In this document: one piece after another, positions 19,509 to 29,900 of the stretch
Position numbering within the stretch: position 1 is the stretch's first letter
Layout of the letters: the number at the start of each line of letters is the position of its first letter
Assembly: GCF_017897595.1 (NCBI RefSeq)
Contig: NZ_JAGKIK010000011.1
Coordinates: forward strand, 1 to 64,000
Direction: 5' to 3'
DNA: 64,000 bases
DNA from: Aquimarina sp. U1-2
GTDB lineage: Bacteria; Bacteroidota; Bacteroidia; Flavobacteriales; Flavobacteriaceae
Notes under the pieces: generated by a model
What the model saw: the letters and a program-made list of their open reading frames with translations, nothing else
What the model was told of the DNA's origin: nothing
Database searches by the model: none
Program-made: the position numbers and the translations under genes

Positions 19509-20051
19509 ATGACAATGATGAACAAATTAGTACTACCCATTTCAATCTTAGCGCTTGTAATAGCTATAGCTTCTTTTTTCTACTTGAAATCCTCTTCAGA
19601 TCTGGTATATGTAGATGTTAACAAACTTTTAGAGGGATATAAGAGAACCAAAGTCGTAAAAGCAGAATTTGATGAAAAAGCCAAAACGATGAAAGCTAAT
19701 GTAGATAGTTTGATTACAGGTTGGCAAAACGAACTCAAAACGTATGAAAAAGAGCGTAGTTCGATGAGCAAAAAAGAATTAGAATTAAAACAAGAATTAC
19801 TGGCCAACAAACAACAACAAATAAATAACTATCAACAAGCCATACAAAAACAATTGGTAGAAGAAGACAAAAAAGTTACGCAAACCGTAATTAATGATAT
19901 TAATGACTTCGTTAAAGAATATGGTAAGAAAAATGGACACAAAGTAATTTTTGGAGCCACCGGAAACGGAACCATCATGTATGGTGAAGAGTCTGCAGAT
20001 CTTACTGAAAAGGTCTTAACAGAGTTAAATGCTGAATTTGAAGGGAAGTAA
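19509..20051 (+). CDS. OmpH/Skp-like periplasmic chaperone
   Basis: The 180-aa protein has an N-terminal membrane or signal segment (about residues 8-26). LVYVDVNKLLEGYKRTK follows, which is the typical start of the OmpH/Skp fold. A long helical hairpin rich in Lys, Glu and Gln (about 45-125) comes next, then the C-terminal strand segment GHKVIFGATGNGTIMYG. Skp-like proteins hold unfolded outer-membrane proteins in the periplasm. The gene lies 23 bp after the surface-fibre genes and may serve their export. The N-terminal segment lacks an obvious signal-peptidase site, so it may stay membrane-anchored. Confidence 0.82.
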   Translation: MTMMNKLVLPISILALVIAIASFFYLKSSSDLVYVDVNKLLEGYKRTKVVKAEFDEKAKTMKANVDSLITGWQNELKTYEKERSSMSKKELELKQELLANKQQQINNYQQAIQKQLVEEDKKVTQTVINDINDFVKEYGKKNGHKVIFGATGNGTIMYGEESADLTEKVLTELNAEFEGK

Positions 20052-20059
20052 CGAAGGCA

Positions 20060-20156
20060 GGAGTCAGAGATCAGAAATCCGGAGTTAAAAGACGGAAGAC
20101 AATAGATAAAGAACAATCTACCTTCCAGCTTCTGACTCCCGTCTTCCAGCTCTCAA
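20060..20156. repeat. Degenerate 7-nt repeat array upstream of four-helix-bundle gene 1
   Basis: The gap after the OmpH-like gene reads as consecutive 7-base units. From 20060 they are GGAGTCA, GAGATCA, GAAATCC, GGAGTTA, AAAGACG, GAAGACA and others of the form purine-rich plus YA. From 20122 they invert in character to CTTCCAG, CTTCTGA, CTCCCGT, CTTCCAG, CTCTCAA. The two halves are thus partly complementary and could pair. The array ends 10 bp before the four-helix-bundle start codon. Confidence 0.7.
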
Positions 20157-20166
20157 CAAAAAAGCT

Positions 20167-20520
20167 ATGAAATTTAAATTCGAAAACCTAATTATATGGC
20201 AAAGAGCAATGGATTTGGGAGAAGGGCTAAACGCTATAACAGGACAGTTTCCAAAAAAGGAGATGTATAATCTGTCTTCTCAAATAATGAGAGCAGTTGA
20301 TTCTGTGGCTCTAAATATTTCTGAAGGATCGATTGGACAAACAAATCCTGAATTCAAAAGGTTTATGGGATATTCGATACGATCTTTAGCCGAAGTTGTA
20401 ACCTGTTTACACAAAGCCAGTAGAAGGAAATATATAACAGCTAAAGAGTTTGAAAAGTATTATAATGACAGCTTTGAATTAATGAATATGATGGTTGCGT
20501 TTAAGAATAAAATTAAATAA
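20167..20520 (+). CDS. Four-helix-bundle protein (23S rRNA intervening-sequence/S23 family)
   Basis: The 117-aa protein matches the S23/IVP family: FENLIIWQRAMDLGEGLNAI at the start, NLSSQIMRAVDSVALNISEG at about residues 37-56, and a third helix with FKRFMGYSIRSLAEVVTCL. Proteins of this family form pentameric four-helix bundles; a relative (Avd) works in diversity-generating retroelements, but no reverse transcriptase is present here. The cellular role is unknown. The gene stands alone between an OmpH-like and a lipoprotein gene and is bordered by 7-nt repeat arrays, as is a second family member at 62754. It looks like an inserted module. Confidence 0.9.
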   Translation: MKFKFENLIIWQRAMDLGEGLNAITGQFPKKEMYNLSSQIMRAVDSVALNISEGSIGQTNPEFKRFMGYSIRSLAEVVTCLHKASRRKYITAKEFEKYYNDSFELMNMMVAFKNKIK

Positions 20521-20615
20521 AGTGAGTGGTTAAAAACAGAGGGTTGAAAAACGAAGCTTGCCTTCAAGAATCAAGGAATATGCTTCAGACTACGAGCATA
20601 AAAAGAAAAACAACA

Positions 20616-20641
20616 TCCGAGTTCAGTCATCTGACTTCGGA
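20616..20641. repeat. Imperfect stem-loop / heptad remnant downstream of four-helix-bundle gene 1
   Basis: TCCGAGTTCAG and CTGACTTCGGA form 11-bp arms with two mismatches around TCAT. The stretch can also be read as 7-base units (CCGAGTT, CAGTCAT, CTGACTT, CGGACAA). It lies between the four-helix-bundle stop and the TTG start of the lipoprotein gene, so it probably marks the right border of the inserted module. Confidence 0.55.
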
Positions 20642-20657
20642 CAAAAAAACAAATAAT

Positions 20658-21260
20658 TTGAAAATAATAACAGCAATACTCATAGGAAGCTTCCTCCTTT
20701 TCTCGTGTGCTACCAAAACCTTTGATACCGCTACAGAATTGTTGAATTATATCCAACAGCCAGAACATGATTATTTACAAACCAAAACAGTTAATGGAGT
20801 AAACTTTTCTATACTGTACAAACCAACAGATCTACTGGTAGATCAAGAATTAACAGGTGAGCGTACAGCCTTGAAGATCGATAGTTTACGAAGTAAATAT
20901 GAGCAGTATCTGTATTTCACCATATCGATGTCCAAAAACAATCAGGAATTATTAACCAATATGGCAAGAGATAAACAACGATTTGGAGCGATGGTCAATC
21001 AATTAGCCTTTGGGATGGAAGAAAAAGTACATCTATATACACCTCAAAAAGATACGATAGCTATTGCAGACTATCTCTATCCACGAATGTATGGGATGAG
21101 CGGATCGACAACAATTTTGTTTGTTTATCCAAGAGACAAAAAAATAACCAATCAAGAATATGTACATATGACCATTGACGATTTAGGATTATATACCGGG
21201 GATGTAAAATTTAAGATTCCCACGGAGATAATGAATAACGAACCAAGAATAAAATTTTAA
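20658..21260 (+). CDS. Lipoprotein of unknown function
   Basis: Read from the TTG at 20658, the product is a 200-aa protein with a lipoprotein signal peptide. The lipobox is LFSC and the acylated Cys is residue 17. The reading frame is open back to 20526, but those 44 upstream codons contain the stem-loop and repeat-like DNA and would place the signal peptide internally, so they are probably not translated. The mature part has no domain I recognise. It is probably exported to a membrane of the envelope. Its position just before the giant SpvB-like/RHS genes suggests, but does not show, a role with them. Confidence 0.65.
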   Translation: MKIITAILIGSFLLFSCATKTFDTATELLNYIQQPEHDYLQTKTVNGVNFSILYKPTDLLVDQELTGERTALKIDSLRSKYEQYLYFTISMSKNNQELLTNMARDKQRFGAMVNQLAFGMEEKVHLYTPQKDTIAIADYLYPRMYGMSGSTTILFVYPRDKKITNQEYVHMTIDDLGLYTGDVKFKIPTEIMNNEPRIKF

Positions 21261-21278
21261 TCAATACTTAAAGCTGTT

Positions 21279-21300
21279 CCTTCTCCCTTGAGGGAGAAGG
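21279..21300. terminator. Palindrome after the lipoprotein gene (REP-like or terminator)
   Basis: Ten-base arms CCTTCTCCCT and AGGGAGAAGG flank a two-base loop, 18 bp after the lipoprotein stop. The sequence that follows (CTAGGATGAGGGTG) is not U-rich, so an intergenic palindromic repeat is as likely as a terminator. Related CTCCCTT/AAGGGAG palindromes occur near 15745 and 41035. Confidence 0.5.
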
Positions 21301-21412
21301 CTAGGATGAGGGTGTAACTGAATACGATCATAGTCAGAACATTATAACGCTGATTTGTCACACTAAGCTTTTCGAAGTGCTGTCAAAGCATATATAACAA
21401 CAAATACGTTTT

Positions 21413-24400
21413 ATGAAAACAAAAACCAAACCATCACATCGCATAATTGCCATATTTTTTATGCTAACTTTTTTACAAACACTCATTCCTTACAATCAGC
21501 TTTGGGCCAATAACAATGGTCCTAATGCACCAGAAGCTGCTTCGTTCGAACCGGTAGATGCAACCGATATGGTTAATTTATTAACTGGGGATTTCTCGTA
21601 TGTACTACCTCTACTTAATGTCCCTTCTCCCGAAGGCGGATATCCTCTAGCGTTGGCTTATCACGCTGGTATTGCAATGGATCAGGAAGCCTCTTGGGTC
21701 GGGTTGGGATGGAATTTAAATCCTGGGGCAATTAACAGGTCTGTGAATGGATTTGCAGATGATTTTTATCTCGAAAAATTTCATGAATTCTTCTATGATA
21801 GAGGAGGATCTGCATCATACTATAATCTTTCTGTTGGTTATGGATCCTTAGAATCAGGATTATCAGTTGGTCTAGGTTTTTCTTGGGGTACAAACAGGGC
21901 TTTAGGAGGTAGCATAAATTTGGGATTTGGCCCTCCTGGACAACCGTTTGGTAGCAATATTTCTGTAGGAACTGATGGCGCATCAGGCGGTATAGGTTAT
22001 CAATTCGCTGGAGGATTGTCATTTGGAATAAATGCAAGTACCTCAGGAAATTTAGGAGTAAATACTGGATTTGCTTCAAACGGTGTGGGTATGTCTGTAA
22101 GTGCTAATACGAATGGAACTTACGGTGTAGGAATATCAGCTCCTTTAAATAAAAATGATAGTATGGGACTAAATTTTAGTTTTAGTGAAAATGGAGTTGG
22201 AATTACGGCGACAAGTATAAGTCGTGATAATGGTAACGTTGTTGGCGGAGGCGGAGTAGGACTACAACTTAATTTTGATAATAGTATTGATCAAGGTGAT
22301 TATAACATTAAACAATCTGGATATAATATTCCTGTAATTGTACCAACGCCGTATGGAGTATTCTTTGGATCATTTGGTAAACAAAAAATAACATGGTTTT
22401 TAAACAAGGCAGAACAAAACTTAATTACTGGACCTTTAAATTTCAATAAAACAATTTCTTCAATCTATAAAATAGAATGTAAAAAAAATGTCTTTGGTAA
22501 ATTTGGGGCTAGATTATTGGCCTCAGAGACAGCTAGAACATTTAATGAAGCCGAGCAAATAAAACAAAGATTAGATATAGAAAATCAATGTGATAGATGT
22601 CGTTGTAGGATTTCAGAAACTGTTGAAGCTTCTATGGATGTAAACGAATTTCCCTTAAACAATGAAAATTACACTTCTGTAGATAAGAATAATGTTATAT
22701 TCCCAAATGTAGATAATTATAATGTTCAAGCACAAGGTATATCCGGTAACTTGTCGTTGAAACATTATGAAAATGCAAATTTGTTTAGTCTTTCAAAAAA
22801 GAATTCTTTGTTTACCTCTTCATTTAATATTAATGGAAAAACTCAACCAACGGCGTCAACAACATTTATATTTAACAGTAGACCAGAGTTCTATTTCGAA
22901 AATGAATTTAGTTCATATTTAGCAACACAAATAGCGACCTTTAATACGAAGGTTGATAATTTGAACATTTTAGACTATTACGAAACTTCAAATCCAGATG
23001 CTCTGCCAAGAAGAAAAACTGCTAATTATATTGAATACTTTACCCATGGTGAGCTAAGCAATCCAAATGATGAATCGTTATACCTAAGAGGGTTTATCCC
23101 ACCTGGAAATAATCATAATATATTAAAACCATCTAACAATGCAATTGCTGCTTTTACAGTCACCGCTCCAGACGGTAAAAAATATCACTATTCTATTCCA
23201 GTGTATAATAATACATCGGTAACACGAATTATAGGAACGGTCGAGAATAAAGAAGAAAAAGATGCATATTTTGAAAAAATACAAGACAATCCTTATGCTA
23301 CCCATTGGCTATTAACCGCCATTACAGGGCCAGATTATTTCGATACGAACGGAAATAGAAAAGTTGACGAAAGTGACTATGGGTATTGGGTGGAATTTGA
23401 TTATGGTAAGTGGTCTGAAGCTTACGGTTGGAAAATGCCATACGGAAAGGATTATATAGAATCTAATAATGATGAAAACGTTAAAACTAGAATAGAAGGT
23501 TTCAAAGATATATACTATCTGGATCAAGTGAAAACCAGGACTCATACTGCAATATTTAGTAAATCCCAACGATTTGATGGAACAGGATATGAATGGAAAT
23601 ATAATTCTGTAAACTGGAACGATGCAGGAAGTGCATTTACAGAAAGGTTCAAAATACCATCGCAGCGCTCTTTAAAATTAGATCAGATTATTCTTCTTAA
23701 AAATGAAGATGCTCATACATTAAATAAAGGAAATGGTAGTCGTGGAACCATTTCTATAAAATTTCCTTATCCCAATAGCACCGCAAAAAACTATGATTAC
23801 AATTTGTGGTCTAATGTATTTGACAAAAATGACATATCAAGTGAAATTTTTGATAAAGCAATCAAAGTAATTGATTTCGGATACAGAAATTCTGAAACTT
23901 CGCTAGTTCAAAACACACCTAATACGTTATTAAATGGAAGGTTAACCTTAAACAGAGTAACATTTAAAGGTAAGCAAAATAAAGGATGTGTACCTCCCTA
24001 TCTGTTTGATTATTTTAACGAAACTTCTTTCAATTTAGATAATAAGAATGATTGGGGTTATTCAAATACCAAACCTTGGGACTGGTCTTTAAAATCTATT
24101 AAAACTCCTGAAGGAAGCAAAATAAGTATGGTGTATGAATCTGATGATTTTCACAAGCCTGCCTTTCAAACAGGTAGATTATTTTCTAGCCAATTACAAT
24201 TTACATTTCTAGATGTTCCATCTTCAGGCAGTACTCCAAATATTGCTCCTAAACGTAAAATAAGAATAAAAATTGAGCAGGATCCCTTGGATCCATTAGC
24301 AGCTGATATACGCTTTGAAGATCATTTCGATATCACTAAATCATTTTTTATGGATATGTGGTTTTCAGGAGTGCGTAATTATAGAGGTCGAGGATATGCT

Positions 24401-26914
24401 AGGTTCACGGTAGATATTGAAGAAGAACAAGCAGTTATCACAGAGCTCAATACTGATCAAAATTATATGATTATCGAAGTTTCTGCTTCTAGTCCATATA
24501 GAACAGAGGACTTTAGAACCGACGTGAATCCAGTTTCGGCTACAGAAGCAGGAGCTATTAACTTTTTAGGAATCCGTAATTATGGTAAAAATGAAAAAAA
24601 ACCTCGATATGACTTAGTTTGGCGTGAAGAAAATGCTTCGACTAATAATGGATATTCTTTAATTTTTAAATTAGTTGGAAACAAGCATATATTTGATCAA
24701 AAAGAAGGAGATATTCGGGTAAAAGAACTTACGGTGACTGATGGTGCAAGTGAGTACAAAACAAAATATCATTACCAGCAAAATGGATACCATCAAGACC
24801 CTTATCACTCACAATATAGGTCATCTGGTGCTTTATCTTATATACCCAATGACAAAAATTTAGCAATTCCTTATGCAGCAGAATTACCCGCTCCTAAGGT
24901 TATGTATGAAAAAGTAACTGTTACAAGTACAGATGCAAAAGGAGTCGATCAAGGAAAATCTGTATACACCTTTAATGTTTTCAAAGAAAAAGAAGAAGGA
25001 AAAATTAAATTTGGGGAATTTTTTGAAATTGAAACTTTTGAGAAAACATTTTATAATAATAAAGCAAATAAAAATGTAGGTATTAGAAATACTATTATAC
25101 ATGATAATTTAAGTGCTGTTGGACAACTACTTAAACTCGAAATATTTAACAAAAAAGGTCAATTAATTTCGAAAATCAAAAATGAATACTTTGGCAGAGA
25201 AAACAGACCTAACAATCAAGGAATCGATCAGCAATCATTTCAAACCTATAAAGAAATTGATTATAACGAAGATGTTTTTATTGACAAATGGTTAGTAGGC
25301 TCGTCAACAAGAGTAAATTATTTACCTGCCCTTAAAAGTAAAACAACTACAGCTAAAAATCAGGTTAGAACTACGAGCTTCGATCGATATGACGAAGTTT
25401 CTGGAGCAACATTAGAAACCTCCACACATTTAAGTGACCAACAAACTCAGATAAAATCTATCGTGATACCTGCATACACAAAATATAGTGCCTTGAGTTC
25501 CAAAGTTGATGATATAAATAATAAAAATATGTTAATACAAAATGCAGCAATATTAACACAAATCAAAGTAAATAACACTTGGAAAGCTATTAATACAAAT
25601 ATTACTACATGGAATAACAACTGGACTTACCGAAAAACAGATGGGTCAACAGAATTAGCTCCTACAGAAAATGCAAGAATCTGGCGTAAGCATAAAACCT
25701 ATACCTGGAAAAGTGATGTAGATACGGATGGAGCATATTCAGAATATACTGGTGATTTTGACAGTTTTAATTGGCAAATCAACGGAACTCAAACCAATCC
25801 CAAATGGATCAATACGTCAACAATTAGCCTTTATGACCATTATTCGATGCCATTAGAAACTATAGATATGAACAACAACAAGGTAGCTACTAAAATGACA
25901 GATAAAGATTCTAAAATAGCCATAGTAGCGAACGCAGGGTATACCGAAATGTTCTACTCTAGTGCAGAGTATAAAAATGGAAATTATATAGGAAATGAAA
26001 TCCAAGGGGCAAACTTCCAAAGTAACGTAATTGCTCATACAGGTAAATTTTCATTAGCTCTAGGTCCAGGAAATGAAGGTTTCAAAATTTCAATGAAGGC
26101 TAATGATCAACACCGTGCAGGTCAATATAAAATTTCGATATGGGTTAATACAGCTAATGTTAATGATGCAAGAATTCATATTAATGGTGAGACAAAACCT
26201 TTTAATGGTGAAAAAGTATCTGCCGGAAATTGGACTCAATTAAATCATTATGAAGAGCTATCTGCGGGAGATGAAACGATTTACATTACTGCATCTGCTA
26301 ATACCATATATGCAGACGATTTTAGACTACATCCCATCGAATCTTCAATGACAAGTTATATTTACAATAAATGGGATGAGCTATCTGATATTTTGGGATC
26401 CAATAATCTGGCAACGCACTATGAATATGATAACAATGGGAAATTAAAGAAAACCTATAATGAAGTTGTTGATGCGACGAATATTGCCGGAGGATTAAAA
26501 TTAATCGATCATAGTATATATAGATATAGCAACCCTATTTGTGGAGATTTAGGCGGAGGCTCAGAAGAAAATGAAATATCGTTTAGTATTGGTGTAGCAG
26601 TTCCCACTTCAGGACCTACTGGAAAAATAACAGTAACTACATATGGAGGTAGTGGAAATTTCTCTTTTCGCTGGGCAAAAGGTCAAGAAGGAGAAACAGG
26701 ATATAGCCATTTAACATTTGGTTCTTGGTCCAATCAAGGAACTATTTATTTAGTAGATGAATTGTGTGATGATAAAGGTGTTCCTTTTATGCTAGAAGTT
26801 AGAGACAATGTAATAGGTGGAGTAAAATCACGTAGAGGTTTTTATAAACGTATTTGCAACTCAAATGGTGACGGTGGAGTGGATGGTTGCCTGAATTGTG
26901 GAGAACAATATTAA
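21413..26914 (+). CDS. Giant secreted SpvB/TcdB-like RHS-partner protein
   Basis: The 1833-aa protein has a signal peptide (about residues 1-33). The Bacteroidota RHS-partner N-terminus follows: DMVNLLTGDFSYVLPLLNVP at about 51-70 and MDQEASWVGLGWNLNPGA at 89-106. A Gly-rich beta region (about 120-290) comes next and a long middle without known motifs. Near the C-terminus are a jelly-roll CBM-like domain (about 1535-1640), a YD-type repeat (YEYDNNGKLKK near 1665), and an SprB-like or Ig-like repeat (about 1720-1800). It ends in a Cys-containing tail. It probably forms the first half of a shell or cage with the RHS protein encoded next. The ligand and any toxicity are unknown. A 39-bp gap separates the two genes. 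Confidence 0.75.
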   Translation: MKTKTKPSHRIIAIFFMLTFLQTLIPYNQLWANNNGPNAPEAASFEPVDATDMVNLLTGDFSYVLPLLNVPSPEGGYPLALAYHAGIAMDQEASWVGLGWNLNPGAINRSVNGFADDFYLEKFHEFFYDRGGSASYYNLSVGYGSLESGLSVGLGFSWGTNRALGGSINLGFGPPGQPFGSNISVGTDGASGGIGYQFAGGLSFGINASTSGNLGVNTGFASNGVGMSVSANTNGTYGVGISAPLNKNDSMGLNFSFSENGVGITATSISRDNGNVVGGGGVGLQLNFDNSIDQGDYNIKQSGYNIPVIVPTPYGVFFGSFGKQKITWFLNKAEQNLITGPLNFNKTISSIYKIECKKNVFGKFGARLLASETARTFNEAEQIKQRLDIENQCDRCRCRISETVEASMDVNEFPLNNENYTSVDKNNVIFPNVDNYNVQAQGISGNLSLKHYENANLFSLSKKNSLFTSSFNINGKTQPTASTTFIFNSRPEFYFENEFSSYLATQIATFNTKVDNLNILDYYETSNPDALPRRKTANYIEYFTHGELSNPNDESLYLRGFIPPGNNHNILKPSNNAIAAFTVTAPDGKKYHYSIPVYNNTSVTRIIGTVENKEEKDAYFEKIQDNPYATHWLLTAITGPDYFDTNGNRKVDESDYGYWVEFDYGKWSEAYGWKMPYGKDYIESNNDENVKTRIEGFKDIYYLDQVKTRTHTAIFSKSQRFDGTGYEWKYNSVNWNDAGSAFTERFKIPSQRSLKLDQIILLKNEDAHTLNKGNGSRGTISIKFPYPNSTAKNYDYNLWSNVFDKNDISSEIFDKAIKVIDFGYRNSETSLVQNTPNTLLNGRLTLNRVTFKGKQNKGCVPPYLFDYFNETSFNLDNKNDWGYSNTKPWDWSLKSIKTPEGSKISMVYESDDFHKPAFQTGRLFSSQLQFTFLDVPSSGSTPNIAPKRKIRIKIEQDPLDPLAADIRFEDHFDITKSFFMDMWFSGVRNYRGRGYARFTVDIEEEQAVITELNTDQNYMIIEVSASSPYRTEDFRTDVNPVSATEAGAINFLGIRNYGKNEKKPRYDLVWREENASTNNGYSLIFKLVGNKHIFDQKEGDIRVKELTVTDGASEYKTKYHYQQNGYHQDPYHSQYRSSGALSYIPNDKNLAIPYAAELPAPKVMYEKVTVTSTDAKGVDQGKSVYTFNVFKEKEEGKIKFGEFFEIETFEKTFYNNKANKNVGIRNTIIHDNLSAVGQLLKLEIFNKKGQLISKIKNEYFGRENRPNNQGIDQQSFQTYKEIDYNEDVFIDKWLVGSSTRVNYLPALKSKTTTAKNQVRTTSFDRYDEVSGATLETSTHLSDQQTQIKSIVIPAYTKYSALSSKVDDINNKNMLIQNAAILTQIKVNNTWKAINTNITTWNNNWTYRKTDGSTELAPTENARIWRKHKTYTWKSDVDTDGAYSEYTGDFDSFNWQINGTQTNPKWINTSTISLYDHYSMPLETIDMNNNKVATKMTDKDSKIAIVANAGYTEMFYSSAEYKNGNYIGNEIQGANFQSNVIAHTGKFSLALGPGNEGFKISMKANDQHRAGQYKISIWVNTANVNDARIHINGETKPFNGEKVSAGNWTQLNHYEELSAGDETIYITASANTIYADDFRLHPIESSMTSYIYNKWDELSDILGSNNLATHYEYDNNGKLKKTYNEVVDATNIAGGLKLIDHSIYRYSNPICGDLGGGSEENEISFSIGVAVPTSGPTGKITVTTYGGSGNFSFRWAKGQEGETGYSHLTFGSWSNQGTIYLVDELCDDKGVPFMLEVRDNVIGGVKSRRGFYKRICNSNGDGGVDGCLNCGEQY

Positions 26915-26952
26915 ATGAATTAATTGATTACTACATTAAAAAAGAAAATATA

Positions 26953-29900
26953 ATGAAAAAGTTTTTAATATTTTGTTTCGTTTTAAATGCTATTTCTCAA
27001 GCTTATGCCCAAAGCGAAGATGATGCATTAGACTGTTCTTTCAATGATCAAATTTGGGTAGATAATCGATATTATGATCTTGATAATGATGGTATTGGCG
27101 GAGCTCGAATAAGCATGTACGTTTGTAAAAATAAACCTCTTCCCGGAGTAATTAGAGGAGGAGATTGTAATGATAATAATAGAAATATTCGTGGACCGAA
27201 AACATGGTATAGAGATAAGGACGGTGATACCTATGGATCATATACGGTAACGGAAACTAGTTGTATCCAACCTGTAGGATATGTTGGAAGAAGTGGTGAT
27301 TGTAATGATAATGATGAGAATTTGATTTTTGAAGAAAGATATTATATTGATTCAGATGGAGACGGTAAAGGTGCATACGGTTCTACTGCTGTTATGTCTT
27401 GCGGAGAACCTTCAGGTAATTATGTAAACAATGCACAAGATTGCGACGATAATAATCGTAATAACTGGCAGAACTCAGTTTGGTATGTAGATACCGATGA
27501 TGATGGTCTAGGAGAAGGTGCTCCTGTCGTAAGTTCTGTAAGTTATTGCCAACCTCCTAATGACGGAAAAAAGTATGTATCAAATAATAATGACAGATGT
27601 CCTGGATTGTATGGTGAAGAAGATGGATGCCCTCCACCTCCCCCGCCAAATCATACTTTAGAAGAGTCAAAAAATACAGTAAAAATTATAGGATACGATA
27701 TTACCGGAAAAATTATAGCACAAAGTAAATCTTACTTTGACAATTTAGGAAAGCTTGTACAGGTACAAACAAAAGATTTCAAAACTGGCGAAACCTGGGC
27801 ATCATCAACACTTTATGACAGCCAGGGCAGACAGGCTTTACGAACACTAAGTGCTCCAACAAACAGAGATATCCCATTAGATTTTTTCTATAGGTCTAAT
27901 TTTATCAGAAAAAATGATGGAAATACATTTTCTGTTGCAGATTTCGAAAACAACCCAGAAGATCCAACAATTGTCGGAAATCAAGAAAATACCTTAGGTT
28001 GGTACTATAGCGCGGCTAATACACAAGAACCCTATCAAGACGTTACCCAACGCCCATATAGCAGAACTATCTATAGTGATCTTAATCCTGGGGCAGTGCT
28101 TAAAACAATAGGAGGCAATAAAATTAATAACCAATGGAAAAATGGCTATTCCTTCTCTATGCCGGCAGGGCAAGAATTGTCAAAAAATGTAGCTTTTGGT
28201 GAAGCTAAATATAACGGGTACAAAGTGATCAAAACCGTAACTCGCGATGTACACGGGGTAGAAAACGTAATATTTACCGATACAGATGGAAAAACCTTGG
28301 CTTCAGCGCGCAGTGGTGATGCAGTCGTACGATATGCAACCGTTGAAATCGGTTTACAAGAATTTGTTGATATTCATATCCCAAAAGGAACCAAAGGAAT
28401 CGAAAAACTTGGGACTGCTTCAAATCAATTGCGTATTTATAATCTAATTACCGAAAAAGTGGTGAATGCAAGTATAAGTAGTCTTAATCCTGGATTTTAT
28501 AGAATTGTCGTGTTAAGTAATACCCCTAGAGATCGATACAATCCTGAAATCCAACCTATTTACATTAAATATCCAGAAAACTATTATGACTACAGTTTGA
28601 ATTACTACGACAAAGCCGGACGGTTATTGCGCAGTAAGCAACCCCTAAATCATCTTGAAAGTACTTTTCAGTACAATTCGTTAGGGCAATTAGAAACTAC
28701 CACTAGCCCAGATGAAGGAAACGCTTGGTTTCATTATAGAAAAGACGGGCAAATTAGATTATCGATAAACAGTCAGCAATTAATCGATAAAAAAATATCG
28801 TTTACAGATTATGATAATCGTGCCAGACCAGTAGCGAGTGGCATCATAGTATACCCCGATTTAACACCAGAATTACTTAATGCCTTCCTTTACGATCGCG
28901 ATGGTATAGACGCAAACGACCCTTTGGCAATCGCTTTATTTGATGAAAGTTTGCAGATTGCACAACTGCTCCAACAAAACCCAGATGTTAGCTTACAAGA
29001 AGTGTATCAAACTACATATGATCTTCCTGATTTATCGGGTCTTAAAGCCGCATTTGGAACAGACAATCGTAGCAACAATTATACTACACAATCTTTTGTA
29101 GCCGGTAATGTTTCAAAAACTAGTAACAGCAATACAACAACATGGTACAGTTATGACATTTATGGCAGGGTACAATGGATAGTTCAAAATATAGCAGGTT
29201 TAGGTGTTAAAACTATTGATTATGAATATAATGCTATATCTGGTCTGATAGATAAAGTAATTTACCAAAAAGATAAACCTGATCAATTTATACATCGTTA
29301 TACTTATGACCAGGCAGATTACAGTTTAATCAAAGTAGAGACATCTACTGATGATACAAAATACATAGAACATGCGCAGTACGAGTATTACCAGACAGGA
29401 GCGCTAAAGCGTATTAATCTGGCAAAAAATTTGCAAGGGATTGATTATGTATATAATCTACAAGGAGCCCTAAAAAGTATCAACCACCCAAGTTTAAAAG
29501 GTCAAAATGATCCTAGCGGAGATACAGACGACCTGTTTGGGATGATCATTGATTATCACGAACATGACTATAACCGCCCCTTGCGTAATATTAAAAGCGC
29601 CAGTTACGGGACAAATCAATATAACGGAAACATAAAAGGAATACGCTGGAACTCTAGCTACAATCCAGTAGCCGGTAAAGAGCATACCTATCAATATCAG
29701 TACAACAGAAACAACTGGTTGCAAAAAGCCGAGTACGGACAGTTTACGGGAGACTATACTAGCTTGCCTGTAATTACAGAAGAACAGTTAGGAAATGCAC
29801 CACAAGATTACATTACTACTACCGATATTACAAACTCGGGAAGCACTAAAAATTATTTTGCCAACCAGGCGATTACATTAAAGCCCGGTTTTCATGCAAA

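Noticed and set aside
20167..20520. Diversity-generating retroelement based on the Avd-like protein
   Set aside because: No reverse transcriptase, template repeat or adenine-variable target is seen nearby.
26887..26952. TTG start 66 bp upstream of the RHS gene
   Set aside because: It overlaps the preceding gene and would place the signal peptide internally; the ATG at 26953 begins a normal signal peptide.
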